A stretch of 64,000 nt of DNA from Benincasa hispida (GCF_009727055.1 NC_052354.1:50207600-50271599); one strand, 5' to 3'; positions 33,485 to 46,616 are shown, numbered from the stretch's first letter. Program-made: numbers and translations. The notes: generated by a model from the letters alone, not told the origin.

Positions 33485-36400
33485 TGAAGAAACTCATTTA
33501 TAAGAGATCCATGGGCGGAAGCGGATCGTCCAAATTCCATTTAGGTTGAAAATACAAATTTATAGTTAACATACAGTTTATGCATTCTAAATAAAATTAT
33601 AGCATGCTTTTTAAATAAGAAATAGAGATCAAGTGATTATATCTTTGAAGAACGATTCTTCTTGTACAACCCTCGAACATAGCAACCTTGAAGACTTTCT
33701 TCAAGAATCTCACGAACGAAAATGAGACATAACCACTTGGAGCCTTTGGTATTCTTAGGGTAAGAACCCAGGAGCGGTGGGCTCTGACTATTTTGGTTAG
33801 GAGAGAGTTTGAGAGTTTGAAGGAGGAAGATGATTGAGGAAGAAGCACTATCACATAACAAGATTCTCCAATTGTGTAGTTCAAAGCTTCTATCGTATAT
33901 GCTCTGTGTTTGTTGTGTAGATTCTCTTATGAAAAAATAAAAACTTATTTTAGTTATCCCATTTGCCACAAAAACTATAAAACCACCTACTAAGGTGGTT
34001 AGAGAGAAAAAAGGATTAATTATCCAAAATAATAAATAATATAAATAAATATGATAACCAAATTATCATATTATATTTATAACCTATAGTTTTAATATAA
34101 CATCATATACAATATAAACTATAGTTCTTTTTCTCTATTTTATGGCATTTAATATAAATCATATTTATATTAATTTAACAACTATGAATCTCATTCATAG
34201 AAAATATATTTGAATCACATTCAAATATTTATTCCTCCAATTAAACTATAATGTATCAAATAATTATGTCAATTATATCATATATAATTGAATCAATTTA
34301 ATTATATCTTATATAATTAAATTCCCTCTTATTAATTTGAACAATTAAAATTAACCCAAAAACCGATTCTCAACTAAATCCTTTTGAGCTATCAAGGGGA
34401 CCTTATGGACATGTAGCTTGAAGCTCCAACGGTAAGTGAATAATTCATTAAAATCTTTAATTACATTATCCACCATCTGTTAACTGTCGAGCACTCCACT
34501 AAAGACCGAAAACTACACTCTTTGCACTACAGATATATTTCTGTGTCCATTGGATATAACCAATCAATAGTATGATGACCCTTCACAAATTGCTCGTAAG
34601 TACAGCTAGGCTAAATTATCGTTTAGCCCCTGTAGTTACCTCTAACTTCTTAAGTACCATTGATCCCTCTAATGAACAATAGATCATAGTTCTACTATGA
34701 CTAAAGCCCTCTCGGGCAAGAGAAGGTGTGGCGTCATATTATTCAACACTTGGAATCAGCCTTTAAAGGAGCAATTTATCTACTTACCCCTACTTCGGGG
34801 AAGAAGTGAATTCCATCTTGTGTACTCGAGTTCCTAACTCCCCAATCAGACAAATCCCTAAAATGGTAGGCTTGTTGAGTCAGCAATCTGACCACTCTCA
34901 CCCATACAAATCAAATGACCGCCTTCATAGGTAGGAGTTCAAACTCATTCAGGATTAAGGTCATGTTACCTATGGTCATCTTAGTGAAATGAAAGTCTCT
35001 ATTGTTGGGTTTTATGTTCTAAAACTCGTGGTTTGTAAACAATAAAACTTATTTTGAAAATTCAATAAGTTGTTATTGAATATATGAATTGCTTAGAAAT
35101 AAATCCAATAAACTAAAAGATCCATGATTATTATATGAGTACTTGAACTTTATGTGGAGACATAAAAATGGATTAGGTTCGAGTAAATAGTCAAAATGAT
35201 CTATAGTATATGAATGAGGTTGGGTGCCTTATTCTGGTAACACTATTGGATGCGACCCACTCTATAGTTGTTACAAGGAGTTGTAAAGTGCTGCAGATGA
35301 TGTGTTCCCAATTCGTACATATTATGACATGAGGAGTGGGGGCATTCTATGCAATGAGTTTGTACAAAATCGGACCACGAAATCAGTCACTCTTACTTTC
35401 TAACGCTGTTTACTATTTAAGATTGACTATTTCAAAGTGATGACCTAGGTAACTTAACCTTAATTCTGAGCTAACTATGAACTTCTGTTTATTCAGGATT
35501 ATCCTTAGACTTGCATAGGTGAGGGTTGGCTCAACAAACCTCCATTTCAGGGGTAAAAACGGGTAGATAGCTGGGGACATAGGGTACAAGATGGAATTCA
35601 CTCCTACCCGCTATCAGGGATAGTAGAGAGGTTGTTCCTTTAAGTGTTGACTATGGGTCTTGAACAAGGGGCACCGCCCTCTCATTGGCCCGAAAGAGAT
35701 TCGGTTTATTGATTGGATCACAAACCAATTGTTCATTAGAGGATCAGTGGGAATTAAGGAACAAAAGATAATCTCGGGGTTAAAATAGACATTTGACCTA
35801 GCCGTTATTACAAACAACCTGTGAAGGGTTAACTTACTAATCATAGTTATATCGAGTGGACATAATATATCTACAGTGAGGGGAGTGCAACTATGGGCTT
35901 TAGTGAAATGACCCATTAGTTAACGAATGGGGGTTAATTCGGTATAAAGAGTTTAGCCAATTAATCTTGGATCGTTGGAGCCCATGATCTGTAGGTCCAC
36001 GAGGTCCCCCTACTAGCTCGTAAATGAATTAGCCCTAGAGTAGTGTGATAAGTTAATTTGAAAAGTTCAAATTAGAATTAAGGGAACTAGTAATTATATG
36101 TGTTATAATTTTAGAATTAAATGGAATTGAAAAATCAATTAATATTTAAATATGATTTAAATATTAAATTCATGAATAGTGATTCATGATGGTAGAATTT
36201 GTGTAAAATTAATTTAATATTTGATATTAAATTAATTATAATTAATTATTTATTATTAATTTTATTAGAAAATTAGTTAATGAATTAATTTTGTAAAATT
36301 AATAAAGATTTTCAATTTTGAAAACAAAATTGATTTTGGAAATCAATTTTTAAAATAAAACAAAATTGGAAAAGATTGAAAATGGAAAAACTCAATAGTG

Positions 36401-37325
36401 GGGTTTTTCCATTTTCTATCAAGTTGCTCACACATATTTTCACTATTGCTTGAGTCAATCTTTCAAGCATGAGCTGCTTTCCATGTACCTATCTATTTTG
36501 CATGATGAATTTGCAATAAATAGAGAAGATTAAGCTGAGAATCAAGCATGCATTAGTTGAGTTTTTTCTAAAAAACTTAAGTTGAAGAAGGTGTTCTTAA
36601 TGGTGCATTGGTGAGCTTCTTATCCAAATTCCATTCATTCAAGCTTATTTTGAGTCCAACAACTCAATCTAAGGCTCCAAGAGAATAGTGGGGAAGGCCT
36701 TGAGGTGGTTCATAAGAAGATTTGCAACTGAATTTGAGTTTCAAGAGGTTTTACAAAGGTACGTCTTGAAACCCTCTTATTATTGTATGATCATGCTTTA
36801 TTTATAGCCAAAATTAATGAATTAGAATACTTATTGATCCTTGTTGCTTCCATTGCATGCTGATATAATCCTACATCTATTATGAACGATGTTATATAAT
36901 GAGACTAAACATTTCATGGTCTGATCTTATACAAACTTCTTTGTATAGAATATCCCCATTCGCATGTCTAATACATGAATGATCAGGATCAGATCATTTG
37001 TAGCACTTTACAACATTTGTAACACCTATAAAGTAGGCCATACTCGTAGTGTCACAAGGATAAGGTACCCAACCTTATCCATATACTACAGACCATTTAG
37101 ATTATCACTTAAACATGATCCACCTGTATGTCTCCACATACATGTTTAAGTTACAACGATAGCCTTGGATGTTAGTTTATTAGTTTGTGGTTAATGCAAC
37201 TAAAATATCACATATTCATAGACAAAGTGAATAAAATATCAAATATTATTAATCACATACAAGTTTGTTCATAGAAGGTTTACAAACTATAGGACCCTAC
37301 GAGATTTAGGGTATCAACCCCAACA
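33485..37325 (-). mobile_element. 3' LTR of the inner Copia
   Basis: Left end TGAAGAAACTCATTTATAAG and right end ATCAACCCCAACA. About 1960 bp remain after removing the solo LTR at 35003-36875, matching the 1931-bp 5' LTR. The two LTRs differ at many sites, so the insertion is old. The polypurine tract (AAGTTGAAGAT on the minus strand) follows at 37326-37336. Confidence 0.9.
35003..36875 (+). mobile_element. Solo LTR, family 2, complete, 1873 bp
   Basis: Runs from TGTTGGGTTTTATG to ATAATCCTACA with TCTAT on both sides (34998-35002 and 36876-36880). The host LTR reads through the site (AAAGTCTCTATTATGAACGA expected). This is the only full copy of family 2 in the window and serves as reference for the fragments at 16908 and 61571. 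Confidence 0.95.
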
Positions 37326-37439
37326 ATCTTCAACTTATCCTAAAGCTAATGGGGTGTACGAGATATAAAATTACAAGTACACAAAACAATAAACTAGGGT
37401 ATAACACGTCTAGTACAAGATCTCCCACTTGCCTTAGTC

Positions 37440-38990
37440 CAATCGTGGTCTGTCCCATAGACCCATACTCTGCAGATGACCCTCAAACACTGTAGCCGTG
37501 AGGGCCTTCTTAAACGGGTCAACAATGTTGTGCTCCAAAGCTATCTTCATGGTAATCACGTCCCCTTAATGCACAATCTCTCAGATGAGATGATACTTCC
37601 GCTCTATGTGCTTGCCACACTTATGATTCCTAGACTCACGGGAATTAGCCACAACACCACTATTATCACAATAAAGTGTGATGGGCTTTGACATGTCTGG
37701 AACAACTTCTAGATCCGTCAGGAATTTCTTGAGCCAAACGACCTCCTTAACAGCTTACAAGCCGCTACATACTCAGCCTCCATGGTGGAGTCCACGATGC
37801 ACCCTTGCTTTGGTGGTTCACCATACTACAACCCCTTCGTTAAGAGTGAACATTGATCCTAAAATTAGATTTTGAGAATCCCTATCAATCTGAAAATTAG
37901 AGTTCGTGTATCCCGTAAGGATCAAATCTTTAGAACCATACACAAGCATGTAATTCCTCATTCTCCGTAGATACTTGAGGATGTTCATAACGGTTGTCCA
38001 GTGATCATATCCTCGATTAGACTGATATCTACTGACTATCCCACTGCATAGCAGATGTCAGGTGTAGTACATAACATCGCATACATTAAACTGCCCACGA
38101 CATATGCATAGGGGACCTTCACATATTCTCAACCTTTTGAGATGTCTTAGGACACTATTCCTTAGATAAGTCACTCATTGCTGAAAGGCAAAAGGACCCC
38201 TCTTGGAGTTCTGTATTGAATATTTGATCAACATCTTGTCAATATACAATGCTCAAGACAGTGTTAGCATTTTATTTTTACGATCTCGAAAGATCTGAAT
38301 ACCAAGAACAATCTGAGCCTCTCCCAAATATTTCATTTGGAATTGGGTCACTAGTCAGTTTCTTAACTGTAGTTAGTAAACCTACATCATTCCTAATAAG
38401 TAGGATATCATCTACATACAACACTAGGAAAACTAACTGAACCATTGATTGATCTTCTGTGTAGACACAAGGTCATCAATGTTCTGATCAAAAGCCATAA
38501 GATTTGACACAGTATAACCTTATATTCCATGATCGAGATAACTTGTTTCAGCCCATAAATGGACTGATTAAGTTGTAAATCTTTTGCTCCTGACCTTGTT
38601 ACTATGAAACCCTCGGGCTGCACCATATAAATGGTCTCCTCAAGCATTGCCATTCAAAAAGACGTCTTGACATCCATTTGCCATATCTCATAGTATAATA
38701 TGAGGTAATGGATTAGGAGGATTCAGATAAACTTCAAACATGGCAAAACAAGCGAGTTCTCCTCATAGTTAACTCCCTCTACCTGGGTATAACCTTTGCA
38801 CTAGTCTAGTTTTGAAGGTTTGCACCTTCCATTAGCAACCCGTTTTCTCTTGTAGATCCATTTACAACCATATAGGTTTAATCCTTAGTTGATCTAGAAG
38901 TCCAACTGAATTGAAGCACATAGACTCTATTTCGAGATCCAGGGATTTGATCCATTCATCTCTGTCAACATCCTCCATGCCTTCTTGTAA
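37440..38990 (-). pseudogene. Inner Copia pol: RT and RNase H
   Basis: On the minus strand: RT motifs MLEETIYMVQPEGFIV and LNQSIYGLKQ (38408-38653), then the region coding for VLYVDDILL at about 38395-38430. The connection (TLALSQASYIDKML-like at about 38210-38290) and RNase H follow, with YCDNSGVVANSRESRN-like and HLIxEIVH-like motifs (about 37560-37700) and ASEHNI..FKKALTA-like sequence to about 37480. Frames change several times and contain stops. It is closely related to the outer Copia's pol. Confidence 0.8.
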
Positions 38991-39002
38991 GACAATGGAT
39001 TC

Positions 39003-39452
39003 TCAAACCTCACCTTCAGCTACTATAGCTAGGATTTTAGTTAAACTCATATAGCGAAGAGGTGGGTTCACAACCCTCCCACTACATCGAGGTTCCCTCA
39101 ACACTTGAGGTGGATTTGACCTACTAGATGAACCTACTTCAACAACACTTGTTGAGGTAATAGGCTCTTCAACAACTGAGATGATGTGCCCGGTTCCAAC
39201 TCGCATCGTCATCTCACCAGCACTAAGCTGCCACTAAGAACTAATTCCCTGAAATGAAGAACAAACATGGTTAGTGGCCTCAGAGTCAATAGTCCAGTTA
39301 GAATCATCATTCTCCACTAAACAAGTCTCCGAAACAAGCAAATCATATTTACCTTGTTTGACCTTCTTCTTCTCTGCCAAATATCTGGGGTAGTTCCTCT
39401 TCCAGTGCCTGTCCTGGTTGCAATGGAAACATTTTTTCTTGTCAAACTTCAC
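39003..39452 (-). pseudogene. Inner Copia: zinc knuckle and protease joined to the RT linker
   Basis: The frame from 39452 reads CFHCNQDRHWKRNYPRYLAE, a CCHC-type nucleocapsid knuckle, then a protease start (NWTIDSEATNHVCSSFQGIS; the DSG active-site triad is changed to DSE). After a stop the next frame (39212-39003) reads MTMRVGTGHIISVVEEPITS and goes directly into SGRVVNPPLRYMSLTKILA, which normally lies after integrase. The GAG-pre-integrase and integrase region of about 1.5 kb, present in the outer Copia, is absent. This is an internal deletion, so the copy could only have moved with help. Confidence 0.85.
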
Positions 39453-39605
39453 TGGTGGTTTACCCCTTGGAGCAGCAGGTTATGGGTTAGCAGAAGCCTT
39501 CCCCTTACCACCCTTCTTCTTCTTCCATTTTCTGGTGCTGGAGGTAGAATGTGCAGGCTTAGTTCCAGAGATCGAACCTTTATGGAACTTTTTGGATGAT
39601 GAAGC

Positions 39606-41533
39606 TGAAGGAAATCTAAATAGACATCCATGTGAGTAGAAGCGGATCATTCTAAATCCCATTGAGAAAGAACAGACAATTACAGTCCACACAGAAACGA
39701 TTATGCATAATCAGAAATTACAACATGCTACTTATAAAGGAACGAACAAGGGACAGAGTATGCGAACCTTTGAAGAACCTTTCTTCACGTATCCCTCGAT
39801 CGTTCAACAAATTGTTCAATCAGCACGAACTCGAACACAACGAACAGAACACGATCTCAACGAACATCTGAATGAACCTCGATCCTAATCGAGTCTAACT
39901 CGATCCTTGAACGGAATTAGAACATCACCACAATGGTTACCTTGATATTCTCGGTGTGAGAATCCAGGAGTTGTGAGTTCTGTATGATTTTGGGTTGAGG
40001 AAAGCAGAAGGTAGACGATCGAATAAGTGGAAGATGGATACTGTCTATCGTATAGACGAAATACTCGATCGTTTAGAAGATAGAAGCCTATCGTATAGAA
40101 TTTGCTACTCGATCATGTAGCAATGATTAAACGAGTAACTATCGTATAGTAAACTCGTTACTCGATCGTGTATGCTCTGCTATTGTTTTGTAAAACCTTT
40201 TTACTTGATAACCTTTTTGTGAGATTATTCCGAATGAATCATCAACAATTTTGGAAAACCATTTTTCTTTTATCTCAAAGTTACCATAAAACTTTCAATA
40301 ACCTCCCACTCAATTCAATGATTAGAGAAAAAGAATAATTAATTATGATATAATTAATATGTTATAAATAAATATAATAACCAACTTATCATATTTTATT
40401 TATAACCTATAGTTTTAATATTTCATCATATGAAACATGTAAACCATAGTTTTTTTTTCCTATTTTATGGTATTTAGTATAAATTATATTTATATTAATT
40501 TCTCCAATGAATGTATCTAATACATCATATCAATTATATCACATATAATTGAATTAATTTAATTATATCACATATAATTGAACTTCTTCTTGTTAATTTG
40601 AATACTTTAAACTAACTCAAAATCCGATCTCAAATTGAGAACTCTTTGAGCTACCAAGGGGACCTCATAGACCTATAGCTTGAAGCTCCAACGGTATGTG
40701 AATAACTGACTAAACTCTTTAGTCACGAGATCCACCACCCATTAACTATTGTTCACTCCACTAAAGACCGACAGCTACACTCTTTTCATTACATATATAT
40801 TTCTGTGTCCATATTACCAATAAACAGTGCGATGACCCTTCATAAATCGCTCGTAAGTATAGTTGGACCAATTTACCATTTTACCCCTGCAGTTACATTT
40901 AACTCCTTAAGTACCACTGATTCCTCTAATGAACAATAAGTTATGGTCCTACTATGACTAAGTCCTCTTGGGCCAGGAGAGGCTGTGGCCACTATGTTCA
41001 AGACTCGAAATCAGCCCTTAAGAGAGTCTGTCTCTTATACACATCTAGATGTGTATAAGAGACAGATATAGGACATGTCACCTATGGTCATTTTAGTGAA
41101 ATGTAAGTCTCAATTATCAACGGTGGTATATAAAAAGACTAATCATCTCGTGTCTGATTTTATACAAACTCTTTGTATAGGATACCCCTGCTCGCATGTC
41201 TCCACATGAATGGTCAGGATCAGACCATTTGTAGCACTTTACAACACTTCATCTACAAAGTGGGCCGTATCCGTAGTGTCATCAGGATAAGGTATCTCCC
41301 ATTTATCCATCTATTACAGACCATTTAGGTTATTACTTAAGGCATGATCCACTTGTATGTCTCCACATACATGTTTAAGTTACATAAAATAACCACGGAT
41401 TTTAATTTATTGGATTTGAGTAAATACTTATAAAATAACATTTATTTTATTAATAACAATATGTTTACAAAATGTTTACATAATGTTTACAAACTACAAG
41501 ACCACCGAGAGAATTAGGACACCAATCCCAACA
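39606..41533 (-). mobile_element. Solo LTR, family 1b, in the inner Copia gag
   Basis: Left end TGAAGGAAATC and right end GGACACCAATCCCAACA, flanked by GAAGC (39601-39605) and AAAGC (41534-41538), which match at four of five bases. The interrupted gag reads on across it (compare GAAGAAGTGGCAACATTTGC in the outer Copia). It carries an adapter artefact at 41028-41065 and lacks about 200 bp there compared with sister LTRs. Several TATCGTATAG and CGATCGTGTA motifs lie at 40015-40190. Confidence 0.9.
41028..41065. other. Nextera mate-pair junction adapter (artefact)
   Basis: The same 38-bp palindrome as at 15629 (two Tn5 mosaic ends, AGATGTGTATAAGAGACAG, head to head). The left flank is the LTR segment ATCAGCCCTTAAGAGAGT and the right flank is GACATGTCACCTATGGTCAT. 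In sister LTRs (for example 9890-10100) these are about 200 bp apart, so real sequence has been lost at the join. Confidence 0.98.
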
Positions 41534-41687
41534 AAAGCAACATTTACTTCACCCTTCTTCTCCTTGCTTTTCAACAAGGATTGGAAAATCTGCTACTCGT
41601 TGAGTAGAGTTGTAAGGGTGTAGTCAACTATGTTAAGAATAACATTGCTACGAAAATGAAGGAAGTTATTTGGTAAGAATTCCAGAA

Positions 41688-42242
41688 TTATGCTAACCTA
41701 GCTGGCCTAATCGATGCTGACCCGTTCATCTCAGTCACGTTGAAGTGGATCATTATATTGAGAACATATTCCCGAAAAGATGACCCCTCTTGCATCCGTG
41801 AGTTAAAGATGTACTTTAGAGCGTCGTGCCTGAGTTTTGCGGATGGTTGTCCGAACATTCCCCTCAAGGACTTTATGATCTTGCTTGCAATGACCATGGG
41901 CTCATGCTTCTTGGCCAAAACTTCGTTACGGCTGGCCAAGATGTACGTTTGGGCCTTTTCATTCGCCTGTGTCCATCGCTCGTATGTCTCTCGAATATTT
42001 TGAGGTGCAGTAGAAGCTGGAATAGGAGGGAACTCCTCTGTGAGGACTAATCTGAGATCGTCGATGAATAAAATTGTGTTTATTGTATTTTTCCAACTAG
42101 CGTAATTCTCGCCAGTTAACTTATCGACGACAAGCAAACTCAAAGTCGCGGTAGCCATAATTAAATTGTTGAAAAAATGAACAAATTTAATTAAATTTAC
42201 TTGCATTAAACCAGTTTTAGAAAACCAATCATGTTTTAGCAC
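41688..42242 (-). pseudogene. Inner Copia gag
   Basis: A 184-codon open frame encodes the N-terminal part of a Copia capsid protein (UBN2/Retrotran_gag type). It contains VDKLTGENYASWKNTINTIL, YERWTQANEKAQTYILAS, MVIASKIIKSLRGMFGQPS and SFREYVLNIMIHFNVTEMNG. It would form the element's virus-like particle in the cytoplasm. ATG at 42162 (MATATLSLLVV) is the likely real start, as upstream residues are not gag-like. After ARLA the frame ends, and the rest of gag (41534-41687) is out of frame before the solo LTR. It is the best kept transposon frame in the window, but truncated. Confidence 0.85.
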
Positions 42243-44664
42243 AATAGTCTAGTGTACCCTAAGTTACATCTATTTTGCAATGATGCTTCAGTGAGGTAGG
42301 ACAAAAGTCACTGTAGGGTGATCAAGTGACCCTTCACTGAAATGCGAGATTCTCAACCATTAGATAGAAACAACTCATTGTAACTGAATTTAACAGTCAC
42401 CATTGTTCGGTCCAGAATTTGTTAACATCCTTAACAATTCTGTGTAAGTATAACCCCTTATTTTAGATCCTAGAGTCTTGCCCTAATGAGCCAATCTTAG
42501 GGAAAAGCTGATTAGGACAAGAGACTTAAGCAACCCTATCCATTTTTAGAGATCAAATAAAGAGTTGTGCAAAACTGCCATCCTTTAAGGGGACACCCAC
42601 GATACCACGAGGCGATGCACAAAACTTTATCCAACATAACGAGAGAGACCGAGAGATATGTTGTCACACGTCCCGCTCCCACTTACTATGAACACTCTCT
42701 CCATTCACCTTGTTATTAACCTACCCAAATGCCACCCGTAGGTGGACACCTATGGTGCCTTAAGATCGAGGATAGATCTCACGGTGTGAACTTTTAGGGA
42801 GATACACGTAGAGGTTAAAGTGAAGTATTATATACCCATTTACCTCCCACTGAGTATTTTACCTAGGGTTCATTAACTTAGAAAATCCAACTACTGGTTT
42901 TATCTAAGTGATTTGTTTAATTTGCTAAAAAACAACATTTGCTTTTAATGATCAAACAACTTTGATTCAAGTCTTATTAAACTCTTTAACAGACTTTCAT
43001 CAAATTTGCATGCATGTAACAAATCTATCTAATTCACCTTTCCAGGTAGGTTCCTAGGTAGAGGTGCGACATTTCCATCGACTTAAGTACCCCAACCTAG
43101 CCAGAACTAGCCTTAGACAAAAGGTCCCTTATAGATATATTTGTTATATATTTAATCTTTTATTAGTAATCAATTTAGTCTTATTAAACTGATTTAAAAG
43201 ATTAAACTTAGATTTCTTATCTTATTAGAAACGTGATCTTAGGTCTATCTCAATCAAATTTTAAAACACTTTTAAAAATTGATTAAAGCCTAAGGTTTTC
43301 ATGCAACTCTTTATTATTGATTTTAATTTCAATTTCATTTATTATAACACTTATAATAAATGAAACAATCAAAACTAGTTAACATTGCTAAGGTAGTGTC
43401 ATGCTTCATGCAATGTTCATTCATTACTAATATATAACTTTTATATAAACAAGTAATGAACTAAACTATATCATACATTCCATACATACATTCAACCTTA
43501 TATTATAACATTTATAATATAAATGATGCATGGATATGCTATAATGCATGCATACAAATATTATAACTTTTATATTATATGATGCATGAACATGCTTTAT
43601 GTAATTGAATTATGCATACTAATATATTATAACACTTATAATATAAAATGATGCATGAAAATGAATGCATAAGCTATGGTGGGTTTTAAAACGATATGAC
43701 ATACATTATGGCATATAAAATAAACATACATCACATGCATATTTAATTAAAGTTGATGGACCGGGATAGTAAATCTCAAAACCTGAAAAGAAAAGGCTAA
43801 ACTATTACAAAAGTTGAGTCCACTGGTTCAGAACAAGTGAACCAGGTCTTGAACCGCTCTCCAAGAAGCCTTGCAGCTTGATCGTGTAGCAAATCTCCTG
43901 ATCGTCGAGCAATGAGCACCGAGTATAAACAATCGTGTAACAGTGATCGTGTAGCTTTAGACTATGTGATGAGCATGAAAGCCCACGCGATCGTGCAACA
44001 TGCATCGAGTATCACTTACCAAGTGATCGTGTAGCTAAAGACTATGCGATGAGCATGATAGTCTACACGATCGAGTAGCGTATGTCGAGTATCGTATACT
44101 ATGCGATCGTGTAGCTAATGACTATGCGATGAGCATGATAGTCTACACGATCGTTTAGCACGTAATTGTTATGTCGAGTATCAAATACCGCGCGACCATT
44201 TACTCTTCGAGCGCCTCCGCGATCATGCAGCCAATGCAACACGATCGTGTAGCATTAGCTATGCGATCATTTAGTAGATGTTACACGATCGGGTAGAAAA
44301 CTCTACACGAACGCATAGCAAAATCTAAACGATCATTTAGCTCTAGCTACACGATGTGACCACCGTTTCGTTTTCTCTATCGAAACGAACTACAACCTTC
44401 ACTTCTGAAGCTTCATGAACGGCTTAAAACAAAAAAAAATACAGACTTGATTGCAATTTTAATGCACAAAAACGCAGGGGCCCTTACAAATTTACTTTTG
44501 TAACTTAAACAGAAATCCAAAACATAGATTACTACCGCTCCGGAAACATCTATCAACAACCATTCACATACATTTAACATTTAAACGCAATGCAAAATTT
44601 CAAAACCACCAAAACTGTAAACGATTTCAATACAAAAATGAAATTTGGAATCAGAACTACAATC
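42243..44664 (-). other. Untranslated leader of the inner Copia
   Basis: About 2.4 kb between primer site and gag without coding potential. It contains AT-rich tracts with ATGCATGCAT-like motifs (43480-43740) and the CGATCG minisatellite (43880-44350). The outer Copia has a leader of similar length (54661-56894), so long leaders are a family trait. Confidence 0.7.
43880..44350. repeat. CGATCGTGTAG minisatellite, 80-bp period
   Basis: GATCGTGTAG occurs at 43880, 43945, 44025, 44105 and 44243. The three middle copies are exactly 80 bp apart. Each unit also contains ATGCGATGAGCATGATAG, and the inverse CTACACGATCG, so the repeat can fold on itself through the palindrome CTACACGATCGTGTAG. It lies in the Copia leader, about 300-800 bp downstream of the primer site in element orientation. 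Confidence 0.8.
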
Positions 44665-44678
44665 TGGCTCTGATGCCA
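44665..44678 (-). other. Primer-binding site of the inner Copia
   Basis: On the minus strand TGGCATCAGAGCCA directly follows the 5' LTR (two bases of spacer). It is a one-base variant of TGGTATCAGAGC, the site complementary to the 3' end of initiator tRNA-Met used by most plant Copia elements. Confidence 0.85.
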
Positions 44679-44680
44679 AT

Positions 44681-46611
44681 TGAAGGAACTCGTTTACAAG
44701 AGATCCATGAGTGGAAGCAGAACGTCCAGATTCCATTTAGATTGAAAATACAAATTTACAGTTAACATATAGTTTATGCATTCTAAATAGAATTACAACA
44801 TGCTTTTTAAATAAGAAATAGAGATCAAATGAACCTCTGAAGAATGATTCTTCTCGTACAATCCTCGAACACAACAACCTTGGAGACTTTCTTCAAGAAT
44901 CTCACGAACCAAAACGAGAAACAACCACTTGGAGCCTTTGGTATTCTCAGGGTGAGAACCCAGGAGTGATGGGCTTTGACTATTTATGTTAGAAGGGAGT
45001 TTGAGAGTTTGAAGGAGGAAGACGATTGAGGAAGAAGCACTATCGTATAACAAGATTCTCCAATCGTGTAGTTCAAAGCTTCTATCGTATATGCTCTGTG
45101 TTTATCGTGTAGATTCTTTTATGGAAAAATAAAATCTTATTTTATTTATCCCATTTGTCACAAAAACCACTTAACCATCCACTAAGGTGGTTGGAGAGAA
45201 AAAAAGATTAATTATCCAAAATAATAAATAATATAAATAAATATGATAACCAACTTATCATATTAAATTTATAACCTATAGTTTTAATATTGCATCACAT
45301 ACAATATAAACTATAGTTCTTTTTCTCTATTTTATGGCATTTAATATAAATCATATTTATATTAAATAAAACAACTATGAATCTCATTCATAGAAAATAT
45401 ATTTGAATCACATTCAATTATTTATTCCTCCAATTAAACTATAGTGTATCAAATACATTATGTCAATTATATCATATATAATTGAATTAATTTAATTGTA
45501 TCATATATAATTAAATTCCTTCTTATTAATTTGAATAATTCAAATTAACCCAAAAACTGATTCTCAACTAAATTCTTTTAGGCTACCAAGGGGACCTTAT
45601 GGACCTATAGCTTGAAGCTCCAACGGTACGTGAATAATTAATTAAATTCTTTAATTACATTATCCACCACCCGTTAATTGTCAGGCACTCCACTAAAGAT
45701 TGACAACTGCACTATTCACACTACAGATATATTTCTGTGTCCATTAGATATAAATAATCAACAGTACGATGACCCTTCACAAATTGCTCGTAAGTACAGC
45801 TGGGCCAAATTACTGTTTTGCCCCTATAGTTACCTCTAACTCCTTAAGTACCAATGATCCCTCTAATAAACAATAGATCATAGTCCTACTATGATTAAAT
45901 CCCTCTCGGGTCAAGAGAGGGTGTGGTGCCACATTGTTCAAGACCTGAAATCAACGCTTAAGGGAGCAATTTATCTACTTACCCCTGCTTCGGGGAAGAA
46001 GTTAATTCCATCTTTTGTAGCTATATTCCCAGCTTCCCAATCAGACGAATCCCCAAAATGGTAGGCTTGTTGAGTCGGCGATTTGACCACTCTCACCCAT
46101 ACAAATCAAAAGACTGCCCTCATAGGCAGAAGTTCACAATTCACTCAGAATTAAGGTCATGTTACCTATGGTCATCATATTGAAATGAAAGTCTCTATTA
46201 TGAATGATGTTATACAATGAGACTAAACATTTTGTGGTTTGGTCTTATATAAACTCCTTTGTATAGAATATCCCCGCTCGCATGTCTAATACATGAATGA
46301 TCAGGATCATATCATTTGTAGCACTTTACAACATTTATAACACCTAGAAAGCAAACCATACTCGTAGTGTCACCAGGATAAGGTACCCAACCTTATCCAT
46401 ATACTACAGATCATACTTGGATAAGGTATCCATATCTCATAGTCATAACTTGGATGTTAGTTTATTAGTTTGTGGTTAATGCAACTAAAATATCACATAT
46501 TTCATGGACAAAGTGAATAAAATATCAAATATTATTAATCACATACAAGTTTATTCATACAAGGTTTACAAACTATAGGACCCTACGAGATTTAGGGCAT
46601 CAACACCAACA
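44681..46611 (-). mobile_element. 5' LTR of the inner Copia
   Basis: 1931 bp from TGAAGGAACTCGTTTACAAG to GCATCAACACCAACA (LTR 3' and 5' ends in plus-strand view). ATCGTATA and ATCGTGTAG motifs cluster at 45045-45115. CATAC follows at 46612. Confidence 0.92.
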
Positions 46612-46616
46612 CATAC

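Larger units (their letters stand above)
33485..46611 (-). mobile_element. Inner Ty1/Copia retrotransposon, integrase deleted
   Basis: A complete Copia by structure: 3' LTR 33485-37325 (split by a solo LTR), interior 37326-44680, primer site 44665-44678 and 5' LTR 44681-46611. CATAC lies at both ends (33480-33484 and 46612-46616), a perfect target duplication inside the RT of the outer Copia. Without its two solo-LTR insertions it is about 9.3 kb. Coding order on the minus strand is gag, zinc knuckle and protease start, then directly the linker, RT and RNase H. Integrase is missing (see 39003-39452). LTR ends are TGTTGG...CCTTCA. Confidence 0.92.

Noticed and set aside
43880..44350. CRISPR-like array from regularly spaced GATCGTGTAG repeats
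   Set aside because: The 80-bp spacing comes from a whole-unit minisatellite with similar spacers, in a plant Copia leader. There are no unique spacers and no cas genes.
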